Shown in pieces: positions 52,090 to 62,294 of a DNA stretch of 64,000 nt; position 1 is the first letter of the stretch, and every line of letters begins with the position of its first letter. Under the pieces are notes generated by a model that made no database searches, was not told the DNA's origin, and saw nothing but the letters and a program-made list of their open reading frames with translations. The stretch is from Strigamia acuminata (lineage: Eukaryota > Arthropoda > Chilopoda > Geophilomorpha > Linotaeniidae): positions 12,958,001 to 13,022,000 of the forward strand of contig OX442319.1 of NCBI GenBank assembly GCA_949358305.1. Direction: 5' to 3'. A program made the position numbers and the translations under genes.

Positions 52090-53331
52090 TTAAATTAGCA
52101 CAACTCTTGAATCGCCAACTCTATTCCTAGAATAATCTCGAATCAAATCGCTCATATTGGCAACAAACGCTTTATCCTCATTCATCAACAACTCCTTTAC
52201 GCACTCCTTAACCTTACAAACATGCAAACAACCCGCATGATAAGTGCACTCAACCAACGACTGCAGCGGGCCATACACATAATCGTACAGCTTTTCCTTC
52301 ACAAAATGATTCAAAGTCGGTGTAACAAATTCAAAAAACACCAGATCGTAAATCAAACACGAACAAACTTCCGGCGCAACTTCCGATCTCAAAATGGCGT
52401 CAACCTCTCGTTCGTTCAACTGCGAAAGCAGAAAACATACGATGGAAATATCAAAACTGTTTCCGTCGCCATACGGAACATAATCATTTCCGTTGTCGGA
52501 ATAGTCACGAAGTGTGCTTTCCATAAGCCGGTGCAACATGACATCAATCTGGCCAAACTCCTCAACTAATTCGCTTCTGTCAGTCTCAGTCATCAACGAC
52601 CAAAAGAACTCGACACCGCTTTGGATTCCCCAGATCATGCAATGGTCAAACATGGCGCGCTTCTCCCGCGAACTTATTACGCACGAATCGACCGCGAACG
52701 ACTTTTTTTCCCAGAAATTAAACAGTACACGTTTTAAATCAAAATTGACGGAATAATCTGCCAAGGCGTCGGTTTCTGTCTTCCAAAGATGCTCGACCGC
52801 ATCTTGTATGCAAAACACATACGCAATCTCGAATCTGATTGTCGTTGGTAAATCTAGTAATCTAGTAAGGACTCTCGCCGATTCGTTCACGTCTAGTCTT
52901 CCGTGCACCGTCCACTGAGTGCATTCGTATATGGGTTTGAACTGTTCAATATGGAAGCCATCGTCGAACAGATTGCCAGCTAATGTCTCCGTCCAATTCC
53001 TGAATTGCCTTCCGACATATTTGACGAACAGAAGTAAAGGAGGTTTTATATGACGGGGAAGAAGCAAAAGATGCACTTGTTGGCAAACCTCGTCGACGAT
53101 TCTGCTCCAAAATTGGTAAAACGTTTCCCCGTTCTTGACAGAAGCGTTTAAAACGTTTTTCCATAACACGACGGCCGTTTTGGCCAGCATGGCGTCGTGG
53201 AGACTCGGCACTTGCAGGACGTACTTCATGATGAAAGGAACGTTGAATGGGAAAGCGGTGAAAGGTTTGGTTTGAAATGTGTCAAATTGTGATTGGCTAA
53301 CACATAAAACGAATAGTGGACGTCGTAACAA
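52090..53331 (-). CDS. Uncharacterised 413-residue protein (full-length family member)
   Basis: Open from a TTG codon at 53331 to TAA. The frame stays open further upstream (KRYATITPKIL), so the start may be in an earlier exon. Mostly alpha-helical in appearance, with conserved blocks FVKYVGRQFRNW, CTQWTVHGRLDVNESARVL, FEIAYVFCIQDAVEHLW and GIQSGVEFFWSLMTE. The C-terminal half contains many Cys (SCLIYDLVFFEF, CTYHAGCLHVCKVKECVKE). No signal peptide, TM segment or enzyme motif is visible. Two relatives in the window are damaged (21362, 46680). I do not recognise the family. Confidence 0.72.
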   Translation of the reverse strand: MLRRPLFVLCVSQSQFDTFQTKPFTAFPFNVPFIMKYVLQVPSLHDAMLAKTAVVLWKNVLNASVKNGETFYQFWSRIVDEVCQQVHLLLLPRHIKPPLLLFVKYVGRQFRNWTETLAGNLFDDGFHIEQFKPIYECTQWTVHGRLDVNESARVLTRLLDLPTTIRFEIAYVFCIQDAVEHLWKTETDALADYSVNFDLKRVLFNFWEKKSFAVDSCVISSREKRAMFDHCMIWGIQSGVEFFWSLMTETDRSELVEEFGQIDVMLHRLMESTLRDYSDNGNDYVPYGDGNSFDISIVCFLLSQLNEREVDAILRSEVAPEVCSCLIYDLVFFEFVTPTLNHFVKEKLYDYVYGPLQSLVECTYHAGCLHVCKVKECVKELLMNEDKAFVANMSDLIRDYSRNRVGDSRVVLI

Positions 53332-54517
53332 TATTTTCGGGGTAATTGTAGCGTACCTTTAATTAACACATCCATTCACACCGGACTGACATGCATTCTC
53401 TCGTGCATTTAGTAGTTTTTGTGAATACAAAATACACGTCCTCTTTATGTTTTTAACAGACAAAATTTATTACAACATTGTTACAGAAGTTCATAATCAA
53501 AAGAACCAATCCAATAAAAACGACCAATTGCAGGGGATTGCTGCGCAGACTGCAATTGTTGATGCAACAATAGGCAAGCCATTAAGTTGGCCATAAATTT
53601 GGGGTTTAGGTTTTATAGAGGATTTAATCTCTGGATAAAGTTTTAATCTTAAGGCGAGTAAAGAAAAAAATGAAAAAATGAGGTGCACACTGAATTTTAA
53701 GGTCATTTAACCCTTTTTATAACAAAAAAAATGGTTCTTGCTGAATTGATGTTTGCTACCAGTTATGAACTAAAAATATGAAAATCATGAAATTGTAATA
53801 TTATACCAAGATTTCAAGCACATGGATGCTACGTCTGCTACGATGCAAAGTATCTTTTCAATTGCAACAAAAGTGTTTGGAATTTCAACTTTCATGCACT
53901 TTCTACCATGAAAGAAAGTTGGACATTGGCAAAGGTTGTTGCAACTGGTTCTCAATAATCGCTGCACGTCTGAATGTTTGGTTTTTCTTCATTTTTCTTC
54001 AAATATTTCTTCTTGTGTAACTCATATTTTTTACATATTCAGAATCGTACATAAACTTAACAGGAGCGTACCAGGGCTGGACTGGGAACAAATTTACAAC
54101 CGGGAAATCTGGATAGATCGGGCCACGACAAAAGGAAAAAAAAAATGGCAGCATTACGAATTAAACTCGACAAAAGGAAAAAAAAAATGGCAGCATTACG
54201 AATTAAACTTTTTGTGTTTTTCATAAGCATCAAAATTAATATTTGCAAATATATCAATTTGAGCACCGATAGCTAAATGTAATCAATCATCTTGAACGTT
54301 GGACATTGCTCGTTTTCAAGTTAGAAAATTTAATTCAGAACATACAAAAACGTGAAAGTGAAAGAAATTTTTACATTTCATGTACTGTACAACGCAGAAC
54401 GTGTTTTACACAATTCTACTTGTCAAAGTAATAAATTTGTTATTTTAAAAAGTGAAATGCACAAATAAAACCAAAAATAAGCATTTGTTGAATTTCAGAA
54501 TTATAAACAGAATGTTT
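53332..54517. other. Non-coding spacer of unit 2
   Basis: Corresponds to 47523-48450 with small local changes, such as a direct repeat of about 46 bp at 54126-54215 (ACAAAAGGAAAAAAAAAATG twice). No gene seen. Confidence 0.55.
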
Positions 54518-54942
54518 TTAAATTTTTATTCCTGCTGAAAATGCTTTTTCTCCTGTATGGGTTAAAAGATGTCTTCTTAAATTACTACTGTGATTGCAAG
54601 AATAAGCACACAAATGGCACTTGAACGGTTTTTCTCCAGTATGGATTAAAAGATGTGTTTTTAAGGTCCCATTTTGAACCGAAGAGTAATCACACAAATG
54701 GCACTTGAATGGTTTTTCACCTGTGTGGGTTAATAGATGTCTTATTAAATCCCCACTTTGATTACAAGAATAATCACACAAATGGCACTTGAATGGTTTT
54801 TCTCCAGTGTGGGTTAATAAATGTCTTTTTAAATTTCCTCTGTCACTGCAGGAATAATCACACAAATGGCACTTGAATGGTTTTTCTCCAGTGTGGGTTA
54901 ATAAATGTCTTTTTAAATTTCCTCTGTCACTGCAGGAATAAT
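54518..54942 (-). pseudogene. Zinc-finger gene of unit 2 (minus), 3' part, split by copia
   Basis: The frame runs from the LTR edge at 54942 to the stop at 54518. It encodes five fingers (SDRGNLKRH twice, NQSGDLIRH, VQNGTLKTH, NHSSNLRRH) and the ending GEKAFSAGIKI. The first finger here begins within the finger that the copia insertion broke. The two SDRGNLKRH fingers are almost identical in DNA, a recent duplication. The 5' part is at 59770-60066. Confidence 0.85.
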
Positions 54943-55138
54943 TGTTGGTTTAGAATAAATACTCAATCATTGGAAATATCAACAAGATGAATATGTCGGC
55001 ATTTTATTCCAACTCGAACAACACTCTCATTACAATAACTACATTGGTTGCACTCCATTCTTGTGCAATCTCGTACGTCAACAATACATCAATTAATACA
55101 CTTAGACTATAACACTTTGTGATAAAAACATATCTACA
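54943..55138 (-). repeat. 3' LTR of the intact copia element
   Basis: 196 bp, TGTTGGTTTAG ... ATATCTACA, identical by eye to 59574-59769. ATAAT lies on its left (54938-54942) and recurs at 59770-59774 as a 5-bp target duplication. Inside it lies AAATCCCCTTCTTTTT, the complement of a polypurine tract. Confidence 0.95.
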
Positions 55139-55228
55139 AATCCCCTTCTTTTTACACAAAGTAAACAGCATTTAACAGACAACAAAAATAACCCAAAAAA
55201 TCGAACTTAATTAAATTCTTTCTTCTCT

Positions 55229-58200
55229 TCAATATAAACCCATTCCCTGCACACATTTGAGTAGAATCGGTCCGCTGAGCGGTTTGGTCAGCGCGTCCGC
55301 TATCATCTCCGTCCCGGGGATGTGCTCAACCCGTATATAGTCCGTCTCCACTCTCGCCTTAATGAAGTGGTATTTGCGATTCAAATACTTGCTTCTCACG
55401 CGTTGGATTCCGTCTTGTAACATCTGTACCGCCGCTTGGTTGTCGTTGTAGAGTTTGACATCTTTGTTAAATGTTGCGCCCAAGTCCTTCAAAACGGATT
55501 TCGTCCACGTTAAATCTCGTATCGCATCCGAAATGCCATCGAGTTCGCTCTCGCATGATGATTCGGCCACGTCGCCCTGTTTTCGACACTTCCAATTGAT
55601 TAGCGAATCTCCATCTTTGACCACGTATCCCGTAAATGTCCGTGCGTCTGCCGTCGAATCCCAGCTAGAATCGGCGTGCGCGTATAGGCATGATTTTTCT
55701 TTCCCGTAATGCAACTTGTAGTTCTGCGTCCCACGGATGTAACGCAGTAAACGTTTGGCCGCAGCAAGGTGGATTTCCCTCGGATCCTTATTAAATCTCG
55801 AGAGAGAACTGACTGGATAACTCAGATCAGGTCGTGTGCTTGTTGCCAAATACATCACGCTGCCTATTATTTCTTGATACAAAGTCGCATCCACCGGCGG
55901 GCTATCTGCAAACTCTTCCAGTTTCAGTCCCAGTTCGCACGGTGTGGCGTTTGCATTACATTTGTCCAAACCAAAACGTCGTAGCACCTTTTCGGCGTAT
56001 TTGCGTTGAAAAAGTCTGATTTCGTTTTTGTCTCGTTCGATTTCTAATCCCAGAATGTACTTTAATTCGCCCATGTGAACTAATTCGACAAATTTCCCCA
56101 ATTGTGCCATTTTCTCGTCTCGAAATTTAGCGCTAGAGCTGGCTGTGACGAGATCGTCGACATAAACTCCCATCATTATCACGCCTCGCTCACTTCTGCA
56201 TATATACAGGCAAGGATCGTCCGGTGAGCGCTCAAATCCGCACTTTGTCAGTACCTCGTGCAACTTCTCATTCCAGCAGCGCCCGGATTGCTTTAATCCA
56301 TATAAACTCTTCTCTAGTCTGCATACGCAATCGCCCTCTCCAGTCTCGAAACCCTTTGGTTGCTCCATATATATCTTCTCCTTCAGTTTCCCGTGTAAGT
56401 ACGCTGTCTTAACATCGTACTGGTCCAGAAGTAAGTCCTCTTTGGCTGCTACATTCAACAGTGTTCTCAATGACTCTATTCTGACCACTGGTGAGAATGT
56501 CTGATCGTAGTCCATTCCCGGTCTCTGTCCGCATCCGACCGCTACAAGTCGGGCTTTGTATCGAATTATCGAGCCGTCGGCATTTGTCTTTATGCGAAAA
56601 ACCCATTTTGATTTAACTGGCTTTGCATCGCTAGGTCGCGGCTCTATTTTCCAAACTTGATGTTGGTGCATCGAATCTATTTCTTCCTGCATGGCCTTTC
56701 GCCATTCGTTTGCATCATCCGACGCCATAGCCTCTTCATAGGTGTTCGGTGTAAACATTATTTCCGCCATCAATGCCTGCTCTAGGATTTTTCTTGAGTG
56801 TCGTGCTCCTCGGTGTCGCGCTCCTCGTTGTCGCGTTCCCCGTTGTCGCAGTGCTTGCTCTCTAATCCTTGTTGAGCGTCGCACTCCTCGCTGTTGCAAA
56901 TTCGCTTCGGTTTCGTCTATACGAGCTTGCTTGTTTGCTGCTAGCACTTCCTTGGTGGCGCCCGGCCTCCGTCCTCCCCTCCGAGCGGGCAACTGTTCCG
57001 GTACTGGAGCCACAATGGGTGGGTCCGGTTCGTCTATGTCTACATCCGGAGCAAGTTGTTCGATCGGTTGAGGCGGTGCTTCACCAAGGTCGTAAACAAC
57101 GTCTAAATCCATCGGTTCTTCGGATTCATCCGTCCGGTCAAGGTGAGTATTTCCCAATCGTGACTCTTCAAAAACTACATCACACGATTCTGTGATTTTC
57201 CCTGTGTCTCGCATAAATATCCTGTAGGCTTTCCTTTTAGTCGAATAACCCACTAGTATGCCTTCTCTGGTTTTGTCTTTCAACTTGTTTTGTCGAAATT
57301 TTGGTTCTAGTACGTGAGCCACGCATCCAAAGCGTCTCAAGTAGCTAACGTTGGGTATTCTCCCCTTCCAACGTTCGTAAGGCGTCTTGCCGTGTGTACT
57401 CGTCTTGCACCTGTTGCGTAAATGAGCAGCTGTCAGAATAGCTTCGCCCCAAAACTTCTGTGGCAACTTTGAGTCCACTAATAAAGTTCGCATCGCTTCT
57501 GTCACGGTCCTATTCATGCGTTCTGCGATCGCGTTGCTCTCGGGTGAGTATGAGGTGGTCAGTTCGTGTAAAATCCCCTTCTGAGTGAAGTATTGTCCCA
57601 AACTGTCATTCAAAAATTCCCCGCCATTGTCCGACCGTATTCGCTTCACCAATCGCCCCATCTGCAATTCAATATGCGCCACGAAGTCTTTGATTGCGGT
57701 CCCAGCTTCACTTTTAGTGCTCAATACTCTCAAAAATACCATTCGGCTACAATCATCAACCATAGTTAGCACATAACGCGCTCCCCCTAATGTGGGTACG
57801 GGCATTGGCCCCATCAAATCAACATGAATTAATTCCATTATCTCTTGGGATTGTTGATATGAAACAGCACGTCGTGGAACCCTTGTCATCTTCCCTTTCA
57901 CGCATTCCATACAAGTCTCATCTGGCAATTTTTCATCCCAATTCAATCCTATTACAAGATTCTGACTTTTCATGTCTTCCATATTTTTGAAGTTTGGATG
58001 TCCCAATCTTTGGTGCCATAAAGTCCGTGTCAAACATTGTGTCGTACACGCTACCTCGTTAACAGGTTGTATGTGGTTGGCTTCATTGTATATCGCCCCA
58101 ATCATAAATTTATCGTCAACACGCTGTGCCCTCATCACGTGATTTCCATCTTCATCTTGCACGTTGGCGCACTGTCGTGTAAACGTCACCGTCAACCCAG

Positions 58201-59413
58201 CATCGACCATCTTCGGAACAGATAGTAAATTCGTCTGCAGGTTCGGAATATAGAGCACGTTGCTCAGACGTAACGTGTTCCTCGAAACGTCTTCTGTGAC
58301 ACGCATCTGCCCCCGTCCTGGTGACTTCGCTTCTGCCTCACTTGCCAGTCCGACTTTTTGCGGATATGACTCGAAAAACTCAAAATCATCTTTGTGTGAT
58401 ACCATGTGACTTGTTGCCCCTGAATCCAGAAGCCAGTCTTCAAGTTCATCCGGCGTTTCCTCATCGCTTTCCCGCTCAACAGCTTCATTAATCGCCAAAA
58501 CTCTCGCTCCACACGAATATTCCCGTGGCTTGGGTGTTGGTCGCACCTCGCTTCGTGCTGACTGTTCATTTGTCCTATTTCCGCCACGTCCTCTGTTCGG
58601 CGTCCTTGTGTTTGTTGCGGTTCCACGTGGATTTGCATTTCCGCGCGTTGGATCACCCGTTTTACTTTTGGACCAACAGTCCTTGGCGTAGTGTCCAATC
58701 TTGTGGCAATTGTAACATTCAATGTTACATTTCCCCCTTTGTCGAGTTCTGTACGCATTTTCGCTTCCATTTCCGTCGTGACTTTTCTTCTTTGCCCGCT
58801 GTCTTTCCTCTTCAAATCTCAAAGCAGTTCGAGCTTCACTCAAAGTCAAATTGTTGTTTTGTCCCTCAAAAATTCGCACATTGTGCTCAAATTCAACTTG
58901 CAGCCCTCGTGCTACGTAACTTAGCATCTCCTGATTGCTATATATTTTCCCAAGTTCCGATGCTTTGGTCTTTATTGCCTCTGCACGATTTATGTACGTA
59001 TCAATCGTTTCTTTCTCGTTCATCTTGAGTTGCGCTAATTCTATGCCGCATTTGACCACTTCAAAATCGTTCTTTGGTCCCATGTGAGTCTCAATCGTTT
59101 CCCACAACTTTTTGGCGTTCGTTTCCATGCTGTAACGCACTCCTTGTTCCGCTGAAAGTGACAGCATCAAGATCCCCATGGCCTCGTCATTCTTCTGTTC
59201 CCAATTCTCCCAAATTGCCCTCATCTGGCCGTAATTTGCCTGTCCAAGCCGTCCTTTCTCCGGTTCGTCGTTCACGATCACCATCTTCCATAGGCCTTTC
59301 ATCTTTAATACTGCTCGCAATCTCATCTTCCAGAGAAAATAATTCCTATCGGTCAACCTCTCGACCGTCGTTGATGAGGAGGAAACGTTCACAAATGAAT
59401 CCGCCATCGCCAT
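55229..59413 (-). CDS. Ty1/copia Gag-Pol polyprotein, intact
   Basis: 1,394 residues with no stop. Gag is residues 1-230; zinc knuckle CYNCHKIGHYAKDC at 233-246; protease DSGATSHM at 330; pre-integrase LWHQRLGHPNF at 465; integrase with D532 (HVDLMGP), D595 (RSDNGGEF) and E631; RT with QYDVKTAYLHG (D1000) and YVDD at 1084-1087; RNase H with HADSSWDS and KCRKQGDVAESSCESE. Order PR-IN-RT-RH defines copia. A basic tandem motif RQRGxRHRGA lies between IN and RT (about 855-873). With identical LTRs and a perfect target duplication this is a very young, possibly active copy, and could be the type of element that supplies enzymes to pol-less relatives. It shares no close sequence with the one at 17246. 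Confidence 0.96.
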   Translation of the reverse strand: MAMADSFVNVSSSSTTVERLTDRNYFLWKMRLRAVLKMKGLWKMVIVNDEPEKGRLGQANYGQMRAIWENWEQKNDEAMGILMLSLSAEQGVRYSMETNAKKLWETIETHMGPKNDFEVVKCGIELAQLKMNEKETIDTYINRAEAIKTKASELGKIYSNQEMLSYVARGLQVEFEHNVRIFEGQNNNLTLSEARTALRFEEERQRAKKKSHDGNGSENAYRTRQRGKCNIECYNCHKIGHYAKDCWSKSKTGDPTRGNANPRGTATNTRTPNRGRGGNRTNEQSARSEVRPTPKPREYSCGARVLAINEAVERESDEETPDELEDWLLDSGATSHMVSHKDDFEFFESYPQKVGLASEAEAKSPGRGQMRVTEDVSRNTLRLSNVLYIPNLQTNLLSVPKMVDAGLTVTFTRQCANVQDEDGNHVMRAQRVDDKFMIGAIYNEANHIQPVNEVACTTQCLTRTLWHQRLGHPNFKNMEDMKSQNLVIGLNWDEKLPDETCMECVKGKMTRVPRRAVSYQQSQEIMELIHVDLMGPMPVPTLGGARYVLTMVDDCSRMVFLRVLSTKSEAGTAIKDFVAHIELQMGRLVKRIRSDNGGEFLNDSLGQYFTQKGILHELTTSYSPESNAIAERMNRTVTEAMRTLLVDSKLPQKFWGEAILTAAHLRNRCKTSTHGKTPYERWKGRIPNVSYLRRFGCVAHVLEPKFRQNKLKDKTREGILVGYSTKRKAYRIFMRDTGKITESCDVVFEESRLGNTHLDRTDESEEPMDLDVVYDLGEAPPQPIEQLAPDVDIDEPDPPIVAPVPEQLPARRGGRRPGATKEVLAANKQARIDETEANLQQRGVRRSTRIREQALRQRGTRQRGARHRGARHSRKILEQALMAEIMFTPNTYEEAMASDDANEWRKAMQEEIDSMHQHQVWKIEPRPSDAKPVKSKWVFRIKTNADGSIIRYKARLVAVGCGQRPGMDYDQTFSPVVRIESLRTLLNVAAKEDLLLDQYDVKTAYLHGKLKEKIYMEQPKGFETGEGDCVCRLEKSLYGLKQSGRCWNEKLHEVLTKCGFERSPDDPCLYICRSERGVIMMGVYVDDLVTASSSAKFRDEKMAQLGKFVELVHMGELKYILGLEIERDKNEIRLFQRKYAEKVLRRFGLDKCNANATPCELGLKLEEFADSPPVDATLYQEIIGSVMYLATSTRPDLSYPVSSLSRFNKDPREIHLAAAKRLLRYIRGTQNYKLHYGKEKSCLYAHADSSWDSTADARTFTGYVVKDGDSLINWKCRKQGDVAESSCESELDGISDAIRDLTWTKSVLKDLGATFNKDVKLYNDNQAAVQMLQDGIQRVRSKYLNRKYHFIKARVETDYIRVEHIPGTEMIADALTKPLSGPILLKCVQGMGLY

Positions 59414-59560
59414 CTCTTGTCGTAACTCGTAGCAGACGACAGAAATGCAAAACAGGAATTAATTTCACGCCAAATATTTTCAAAACTTAGTGACACTAAT
59501 AACTTGCGCTTTCCCAGACTCAGCATTCATTCTTTCATCGCCATAATCGTAAAACCTCTC

Positions 59561-59573
59561 CTCTGCTACCACT
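59561..59573 (-). promoter_or_regulatory. Primer-binding site (initiator tRNA-Met 3' end)
   Basis: On the minus strand, one base after the LTR, the sequence is TGGTAGCAGAGGA. This is complementary to the CCA end of animal initiator tRNA-Met as I recall it. It is the standard copia/Ty1 mode of priming, in contrast to the element at 19261. Confidence 0.85.
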
Positions 59574-59769
59574 TGTTGGTTTAGAATAAATACTCAATCA
59601 TTGGAAATATCAACAAGATGAATATGTCGGCATTTTATTCCAACTCGAACAACACTCTCATTACAATAACTACATTGGTTGCACTCCATTCTTGTGCAAT
59701 CTCGTACGTCAACAATACATCAATTAATACACTTAGACTATAACACTTTGTGATAAAAACATATCTACA
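59574..59769 (-). repeat. 5' LTR of the intact copia element
   Basis: 196 bp, same sequence as 54943-55138, followed by ATAAT (59770-59774). Confidence 0.95.
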
Positions 59770-60066
59770 ATAATCACACAAATGGCACTTGAATGGTTTT
59801 TCTCCAGTGTGGGTTAATAGATGCTTTCTTAAATCCCCACTACGAATGCAAGAATAATCACACAAATGGCACTTGTACGGTTTTTCTCCAGTGTGAACTC
59901 GCATGTGGACAGTCATGTAAGTTTTAAGCCGAAATGAAAGTGAACACATTTGACATTTGAAAGGCTTTTCACCCGTGTGTTTAAGCATGTGCTGTTCCAA
60001 AAGTGAATAGCGCGAACCCGAATAATCACACAGGTTGCAATTGTAATCCTCACGTGTTATCTTCAT
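59770..60066 (-). pseudogene. Zinc-finger gene of unit 2 (minus), 5' part, split by copia
   Basis: ATG at 60066. Encodes CNLCDYSGSRYSLLEQH, CQMCSLSFRLKTYMTVH, CHLCDYSCIRSGDLRKH and the first half of a fourth finger (CHLCDY). Reading then enters the LTR and stops after a foreign tail at 59635. Before the insertion the two parts formed one gene of at least eight fingers. A truncated three-finger protein could still be made. Confidence 0.85.
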
Positions 60067-60982
60067 TTTTTTTTTTACTTCAATGACAATGACACTGAAA
60101 TAAACGTAGTCTGAAATGAAAAAAAATAATAATTAATTTCGAAAACGATTAACTTAATTGGACACACTTTAAATAATATTGGTATGAATATATTCTGGTT
60201 CGAATTCAGTTAGGCGAGTTAGGCCTAACGTTCGATGAACGATTGCGCCAAACTTAATAAACCCGAAAATAAATCCAATAATACCCAAATAAAATTGTGA
60301 TTTATCTATTCTCCTATCTTTACCTTAATATGCTGACACTTTGCAACCTTTCAAACGTAATAAACATGCATTTAATCGTCGAGGATGAAAAGTGCGATAC
60401 ACCAAAATACAATCACATAGAGCAAATGGCGGTTGCCATAAAAACTATAAGTGCATATTCGCGCTGACTAGTGACAATACTTGAATTAAACACAATACAA
60501 CAAAGGCACAAACACTCTAAATTCTCGGCAACTTGGTGGAGCGTTACAACATCCAGGCCTGGCGTGACGTTTGGACTCTATCGACTAGCGTTGTTATAGT
60601 TTTTATGGCAACCGCCGTTTGCTCTATCTGATTGTATTTTGGTGTATCGCACTTTTCATCCTCGATTAAATGCGTAAGCAGATTAAGGTAAAGATAAGAA
60701 ATTAGTAAAAAAAAATTTTTTTTGATGTTATTGGATTTTCTTCCGGTTTGGCGCAATCGTGCATCGAACGTTAGGCCTAACTCGCTCAACTGAATTCGAA
60801 CTATTAGCTGTGATGCCCCCGACCTTCCCACACCACGTTTTTTCTGAGTTCAGAATATATACTAAACATACCAATATTATTTAAAGTGTGTCCAATTTAG
60901 TTAATAGTTTTTGAACTAATTAATCTTATTTTTTTCATTCCAGACTACCGTACGTTCATTTCAGTGGTTGAAGTAAAAAAAA
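60067..60982. promoter_or_regulatory. Palindromic intergenic region between divergent zinc-finger genes (unit 2)
   Basis: As in unit 1, the halves are inverted copies (GAGTTAGGCCTAACGTTCGA at 60208 against TCGAACGTTAGGCCTAACTC near 60765). The symmetry here is cleaner at its outer edges (TTTAAATAATATT / AATATTATTTAAA). Both promoters must lie within it. No gene supported. Confidence 0.72.
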
Positions 60983-61584
60983 ATGCAGAGAACACGTGAG
61001 GATTATAATTGCAATCTGTGTGATTATTCTGGTTCGCGCTATTCACTTTTGGAACAGCACATGCTTAAACACACTGGTGAAAAGCCTTTCAAATGTCAAA
61101 TGTGTCCACTTTCATTTCGACTTAAAACTTACTTGACTGCCCACATGCGAATTCACACTGGAGGAAAACCGTTCAAGTGCCATTTGTGTGATTATTCTGT
61201 TAATCGAAATGGGGATTTAAGAAGACATCTATTAACCCACACAGGAGAAAAACCATACAAGTGCCATTTGTGTGATTATTCTTGCAATCAAAGTGGGGCT
61301 TTAAGAAGACATCTATTAACCCACACTGGGGAAAAACCATTCAAGTGCCATTTGTGTGATAATTCTTGCAATCAAAATGGGACCTTAAAAACACATTTAT
61401 TAACCCACACAGGAGAAAAACCATTCAAGTGCCATTTGTGTGATTATTCTTGCAATCAAAGTGGGACTTTAAGAAGACATCTGGAGAAAAACCATTAAAG
61501 TGCCATTTGTGTACTTATTCTTGCAATCAAAGTGGGCATTTAAGAAGACATCTCTTAACCCACACTGGAGAAAAACCATTTTAA
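60983..61584 (+). pseudogene. Zinc-finger gene of unit 2 (plus), frameshifted in its last fingers
   Basis: ATG at 60983 opens 171 residues with six fingers plus a partial one (VNRNGDLRRH, NQSGALRRH, NQNGTLKTH, NQSGTLRRH). At about 61479 the sequence goes from AGAAGACATCT directly to GGAGAAAAACC. Sister fingers have 13 extra bases (the LTHT linker start), so the frame shifts and stops at 61498. In the next frame another finger (CHLCTYSCNQSGHLRRH) and the ending GEKPF are still readable to 61584. The truncated protein may still be functional, since most fingers remain. Confidence 0.82.
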
Positions 61585-61710
61585 GCAGGAATAAGAATTT
61601 AAAAACGGTTGTTTTGTTCATACTGTTTATAATTCTTAAATTCAAATGCTGATTTTTGGTTTTGTTAGTGCATTTAACTTTTTAAAAATAATATACCGAT
61701 ACGGTATATA

Positions 61711-62294
61711 CAGGGTGTATCAGAATTCATGTTACACAGAAATAGGGGGTATAGAGGGGAACCAGGAGATCACATTTCCACTAATCAAAAATTCCAAAAA
61801 AAATTTCCCACATGGTTACAACCCCAAAAACAATGGAAGATTTCAAATATCACGTCACGCATATCGCCCACATTTGTCAGGTTAAAGCGCAATTCTCAAA
61901 TAAAAAGATACAAACCTATCATTTTAATGTTAAAAAATCATAAAAAAAAACCCAAAAATCCAGGAAAACTAAAACAAATCATTTATGTAAAAGATTAATT
62001 TCCTTAAATTATTTACCAAGCTGTGTATTGATGCACATGTTGGACATGTAGAGCATCTCTTGTAATAAACTTCTGCTGTTGGCTACCGATTGTGCCATTT
62101 TATTTGAGAAATACGCTTTAACCTAGCAAATGTGGGCGATATGCGTGACGTGCGATATTTGAAATCTTCCATTGTTTTTGGGGTTGTAACAAAATGGGAA
62201 TTTTTTTTTGGAATTTTTGATTAGTGGAAACGTGATCTCCTGGTCCCCCTCTATACCCCCTATTTCTGTGTAACATGAATTCTGATACACCCTG
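61711..62294. mobile_element. Long-TIR MITE of Tc1/mariner type
   Basis: 584 bp with TA on both sides. Ends CAGGGTGTATCAGAATTCAT ... ATGAATTCTGATACACCCTG are inverted, and the match continues for about 175 bp on each side with few gaps. The centre (about 61890-62115) is unrelated. No transposase frame; open frames inside the arms are by-products of the repeat. Unit 1 lacks it at the same place (about 51350). Confidence 0.9.

Noticed and set aside
55455-59490. Plus-strand frames up to 167 codons
   Set aside because: Antisense shadows of the intact copia polyprotein.
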